The notes under the pieces were generated by a model. The model was not told the DNA's origin. It saw only the letters and a program-made list of their open reading frames with translations, and did no database searches. Positions 61,220 through 64,000 of a stretch of DNA of 64,000 nt are shown here, one piece after another; position 1 is the stretch's first letter; every line of letters starts with the position of its first letter. The stretch comes from SHWC01 sp050173345 (lineage in GTDB: Bacteria; Pseudomonadota; Alphaproteobacteria; UBA828): NCBI GenBank assembly GCA_050173345.1, contig JBFXKW010000001.1, positions 806,001 to 870,000 on the forward strand, read 5' to 3'. The translations under genes were made by a program, and so were the position numbers.

Positions 61220-62248
61220 ATGAAAGCGATCGTCATCCGCGAGCATGGCGACCTCGACAAGCTGGACTGGGCCGAGGTGCCGACGCCCGAGCCCGGCCCG
61301 GGCGAGGCGCTGGTCAGGATCCGCGCGGCCGGCGCCAACCATTTCGACCATGACATCCGCGAAGGCGTCTCGGGCATCACGCACGCCATGCCCCATGTGC
61401 TCGGCATCGAAGGCGTCGGCGAGGTGGCCGCGCTCGGGCCCGGCGTCACCGGCCCCCGCGCCGGCGAACGGGTCGCGATCTACGCCACCCGGTTCTGCGG
61501 CCATTGCCATGTCTGCCTCGCCGGGCTCGAAGGCACCTGCATGAACCGCAGCCTGATGGGCGTGCAGATCTGGGGCTGCTTCGCCGAATACGCGCGCTGC
61601 AACGCCAACCAGCTCGTCGCGCTGCCCGACAGCGTCTCGTTCGAGACCGCGGCGGCCTCGGTCATCTGCTACGGCACGGCCTGGCACATGGCGGTCTGGC
61701 ATGGCCGGGTGCAGGCCGGGCAGACGGTGCTCGTCAACGCCGCGGGCTCGGGCGTCGGCATGTCGGCGATCCAGATCGCCAAGCTGCACGGCGCGACCGT
61801 GATCGCCTCGGCGGGCTCGGACGCCAAGCTCGCAAAGGCGCGCGAGCTCGGCGCCGACCACGTCCTCAACTACCGGAACCAGGCGATCGGCGCCGAATGC
61901 CTCAAGCTCACCGGCGGACGCGGCGTCGACCTCGTGATCGAATCGGTCGGCGGCGAGGTGCTGATCCAGAGCATCGAGGCGCTCGCCTTCAACGGCTCGC
62001 TGGTCACCTGCGGCGCGCATGCCGGCGAGACCGTGCCGCTCAACGTGATCGAGCTGTTCCGCAAGCACATCCGGCTGCAGGGCAGCCACTATGCCTCGCG
62101 GCTCGAAGTCAAACGCGTCTTCGATCTGGTCGCTGCCGGCGCGCTCAAGCCGGTGATCCACGGCGTCTATCCGATGCAGGACTACGCCAAGGTCGCCGCC
62201 CTGGTCGCCAACCGCGACTTCTTCGGCAAGATGGTGCTGGTGCCTTAG
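61220..62248 (+). CDS. Zinc-binding alcohol dehydrogenase/quinone oxidoreductase (MDR) family protein
   Basis: A 342-residue medium-chain dehydrogenase. Structural-zinc cysteines are Cys93, Cys96, Cys99 and Cys107 (FCGHCHVCLAGLEGTC). The Rossmann motif is GSGVGMSAIQIAKLHGATVIASAGSDAKL. The first catalytic-zinc ligand position (GANHFDHDIREG) has no cysteine, so it may act without a catalytic zinc, like quinone-type relatives. It is 34 bases after the cysteine hydrolase gene and is probably in the same unit. Confidence 0.9.
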   Translation: MKAIVIREHGDLDKLDWAEVPTPEPGPGEALVRIRAAGANHFDHDIREGVSGITHAMPHVLGIEGVGEVAALGPGVTGPRAGERVAIYATRFCGHCHVCLAGLEGTCMNRSLMGVQIWGCFAEYARCNANQLVALPDSVSFETAAASVICYGTAWHMAVWHGRVQAGQTVLVNAAGSGVGMSAIQIAKLHGATVIASAGSDAKLAKARELGADHVLNYRNQAIGAECLKLTGGRGVDLVIESVGGEVLIQSIEALAFNGSLVTCGAHAGETVPLNVIELFRKHIRLQGSHYASRLEVKRVFDLVAAGALKPVIHGVYPMQDYAKVAALVANRDFFGKMVLVP

Positions 62249-62255
62249 TCGCGGC

Positions 62256-63665
62256 CTAGAACACGGTGCCGCTGTCGCCGCGCTTGACGTACTGGCCCAT
62301 GCCTTCCTTGCCGAGCCATTTCTGGCCGTCGACGATGCACTGGCCGCGCACGAACACCTTCTTGACGCGGCCGATGATCTCGCGGCCCTCGAACAGGCTG
62401 TAGTCGATGCGGCTGTGATGCTCGGCGGCGCGGATGGTCCAGGTCTCGTTCGGGTCGAAGAACACGATGTCGGCATCCGAGCCGACCGCAATGGTGCCCT
62501 TCCTCGGGAACAGGCCGAACAGCTTCGCGGGCGTCGTGGATACCACGTCGACGAAGCGGTTGAGCGAGAGCTGGCCCTTGCGCACGCCGCCGTCGAACAC
62601 CACGGGCAGGCGGGTTTCGAGCCCTGGCGCGCCGTTCGGAATCTTGGCGAAACTGTCCTTGCCCTGCTGCTTCGACATCTTCATGCCGAGCTTCTCGGTG
62701 AAGCAGAACGGGCAGTGATCGGTCGAGATCACCTGGAGGTCGCTGGTCTTGAGCCCGCGCCATAGCGCCTGATGGTGCTCGTGGTGGCGCAGTGGCGGCG
62801 TCATCACGAACTTCGCGCCCTCGAAGCCGGGCCGGTCATATTCCTCGGGGCCGAGGAACAGATAGTGCGGGCAGGTCTCGGCATGCACGGGCAAGCCGCG
62901 GTCGCGCGCCTCGGAGACCGATGCGAGCGCCTCGCTCGCCGACAGATGCACGAAATAGACCGGCACCTCGGCAAGCTCCGCGATGCAGATCGCGCGATGC
63001 GTCGCCTCGCCCTCCATCAGGGTCGGCCGGGTCAGCGCGTGGTATTTCGGGCCGGTATTGCCGGCGGCAACCGCCTCCTGCACCAGCACGTCGATCACGC
63101 TGCCGTTCTCGGCGTGCACGCAGACCATGCCGCCGCCCGCGCCCGCGGTGCGCATGGTCTTGAAGATCTGGCCGTCGTCGATCATCAGCACGCCGGGATA
63201 GGCGGTGAACACCTTGAAGCTGGTGACGCCCTCGCGGCCCATCAGCAGCTTCATGTCGGCGAGCGCCTGGTCGTTGACGTCGGCCATGATCATGTGGGCG
63301 CCGACGTCGATGCACGCGCTGGCCGCGCGCCTTTGCCAGTCCTCGAAGCCGGCGAGCGGGCTCTGGCCCCGGGTCTGGTTGGCGAAATCGACCAGCGTCG
63401 TGGTGCCGCCGAAGGCCGCCGCCATGGTGCCGGTGCCGAAGGTGTCGCAGGTCTGGGCCGTACCGAACTCGAAATCCAGATGGGTATGAACGTCGATCCC
63501 GCCGGGGATGACGATCAGCCCGCTCGCGTCATGCACCTCGGCATCGGCGCCGGCCGCGATGTCCTTGCCGATGGTGCGGATGCGGCCGCCCTCGATCAGG
63601 ATGTCCGCGACATAGTCGTCGACCGCGGTAACGATGTGCGCGTTCTTGATCAGCGTGACCGGCAT
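62256..63665 (-). CDS. Dihydropyrimidinase/hydantoinase
   Basis: A 469-residue cyclic amidohydrolase. Metal ligands are His60 and His62 in IDVHTHLDFEFG, the carbamylated Lys151 in TSFKVFTAYPG, later histidines in VYFVHLSASEAL and VHAETCPHYLF, and the catalytic Asp in ISTDHCPF. It opens dihydrouracil, dihydrothymine or hydantoin rings. The start at 63665 (MPVTLIKNAHIVT) has AGGGGG upstream. It is convergent with the oxidoreductase. No carbamoyl-beta-alanine amidase is in the window. Confidence 0.94.
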   Translation of the reverse strand: MPVTLIKNAHIVTAVDDYVADILIEGGRIRTIGKDIAAGADAEVHDASGLIVIPGGIDVHTHLDFEFGTAQTCDTFGTGTMAAAFGGTTTLVDFANQTRGQSPLAGFEDWQRRAASACIDVGAHMIMADVNDQALADMKLLMGREGVTSFKVFTAYPGVLMIDDGQIFKTMRTAGAGGGMVCVHAENGSVIDVLVQEAVAAGNTGPKYHALTRPTLMEGEATHRAICIAELAEVPVYFVHLSASEALASVSEARDRGLPVHAETCPHYLFLGPEEYDRPGFEGAKFVMTPPLRHHEHHQALWRGLKTSDLQVISTDHCPFCFTEKLGMKMSKQQGKDSFAKIPNGAPGLETRLPVVFDGGVRKGQLSLNRFVDVVSTTPAKLFGLFPRKGTIAVGSDADIVFFDPNETWTIRAAEHHSRIDYSLFEGREIIGRVKKVFVRGQCIVDGQKWLGKEGMGQYVKRGDSGTVF

Positions 63666-63708
63666 GAGCGTCGTACCCCCTGGTGCTTTGATTGTGGTGC
63701 CGGCGGCA

Positions 63709-64000
63709 TCATGCCCCGCCGCGCTGCAGGCGTAAATCCGGGTCCGGCGCCAGGCCGGCCGCATCGAGGCCGAGCGCCGCCTCGGCGCGTGCGGCGACCT
63801 CGTCGGGCGGCCCGGCGGCCGAGAGCCTCAGCCAGTCGAGCGCGCCGACCTCGTGGCGCAATTGCAGGTCGAGCACCGCGGGCGTCGCGTCCGACGCATC
63901 GCGCACGCGGGCCGTCAGCCGCTCGCGCATCACCTCGGGCGGCACGTCGAGCCAGACACCGTCGAACCGCACGCCGGCATCGGCCGCGACCGCGGCGATC
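63709..64000 (-). CDS. AAA/P-loop ATPase fragment, C-terminal part
   Basis: The right edge cuts this leftward gene; the last 96 or so residues are visible. The text FDGVWLDVPPEVMRERLTARVRDASDATPAVLDLQLRHE is typical of the gluconate-kinase-like P-loop domain at the end of bifunctional APH/AAA-type proteins. The P-loop lies outside the window. It ends about 43 bases upstream of the dihydropyrimidinase start, on the same strand, so the two might be co-transcribed. Confidence 0.7.
   Translation of the reverse strand, partial: IAAVAADAGVRFDGVWLDVPPEVMRERLTARVRDASDATPAVLDLQLRHEVGALDWLRLSAAGPPDEVAARAEAALGLDAAGLAPDPDLRLQRGGA

Overview
The window is 64 kb of high-G+C DNA, densely packed with genes, from an alphaproteobacterium. 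It most resembles the Hyphomicrobiales/Rhodospirillales side of the class, but I cannot name a genus. The evidence is the gene order argS, SPOR protein, nagZ, M50 protease, scpA, scpB, tatABC, serS, surE, pcm, LysM/M23 protein, DUF815 protein, yajC-secD-secF, plus a PopZ-like (DUF2497) gene and a Pcm-like/TolC pair. The intergenic palindromes are also typical of that class. No phage, transposase, integrase or CRISPR array was seen.

Layout. 1-5.6 kb: tail of a class II aldolase, a Lon-family protease, a DNA glycosylase, and a PAS histidine kinase with a single-domain response regulator. 5.7-26.1 kb: a long, mostly leftward housekeeping block for Sec and Tat export, cell-wall turnover, chromosome condensation (ScpAB), seryl- and arginyl-tRNA synthetases and dGTPase. 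It is interrupted by a two-gene iron-type ABC importer (15998-18882). 26.2-40.1 kb: Fe-S carrier, exonuclease III, small metabolic enzymes, an M81 peptidase, ilvD, valS, a PopZ-like gene, a TolC-type channel, tRNA-Cys and an eIF-2B-like protein.

40.1-45.7 kb, directly after tRNA-Asn, is the most unusual part. A divergent FkbM methyltransferase faces a GNAT/adenylate-forming fusion and a second adenylate-forming enzyme. All three carry the same short Pro-rich tag (consensus LPxLTPGxxPxxVVHxPRP) next to a disordered linker. I read this as a co-assembling acyl-activation/transfer/methylation system that I do not recognise as described.

46.3-53.7 kb: a RidA/class IV transaminase divergon, then a tightly coupled rightward catabolic operon: carboxymuconolactone-decarboxylase-like, hydroxyisobutyrate-dehydrogenase-like, RraA/aldolase-like, class III CoA-transferase, HMG-CoA-lyase-like, AtzG-like and amidase. 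53.7-64 kb: a lone ABC ATPase, a DUF1036 protein, a Sel1-repeat lipoprotein, acyl-CoA dehydrogenase with MaoC and an APH-type kinase, an isochorismatase-family hydrolase, a zinc oxidoreductase, a dihydropyrimidinase, and the tail of an AAA ATPase. Several families of imperfect palindromic repeats sit between genes.

All family names come from reading translated sequence by eye. No database search was run.
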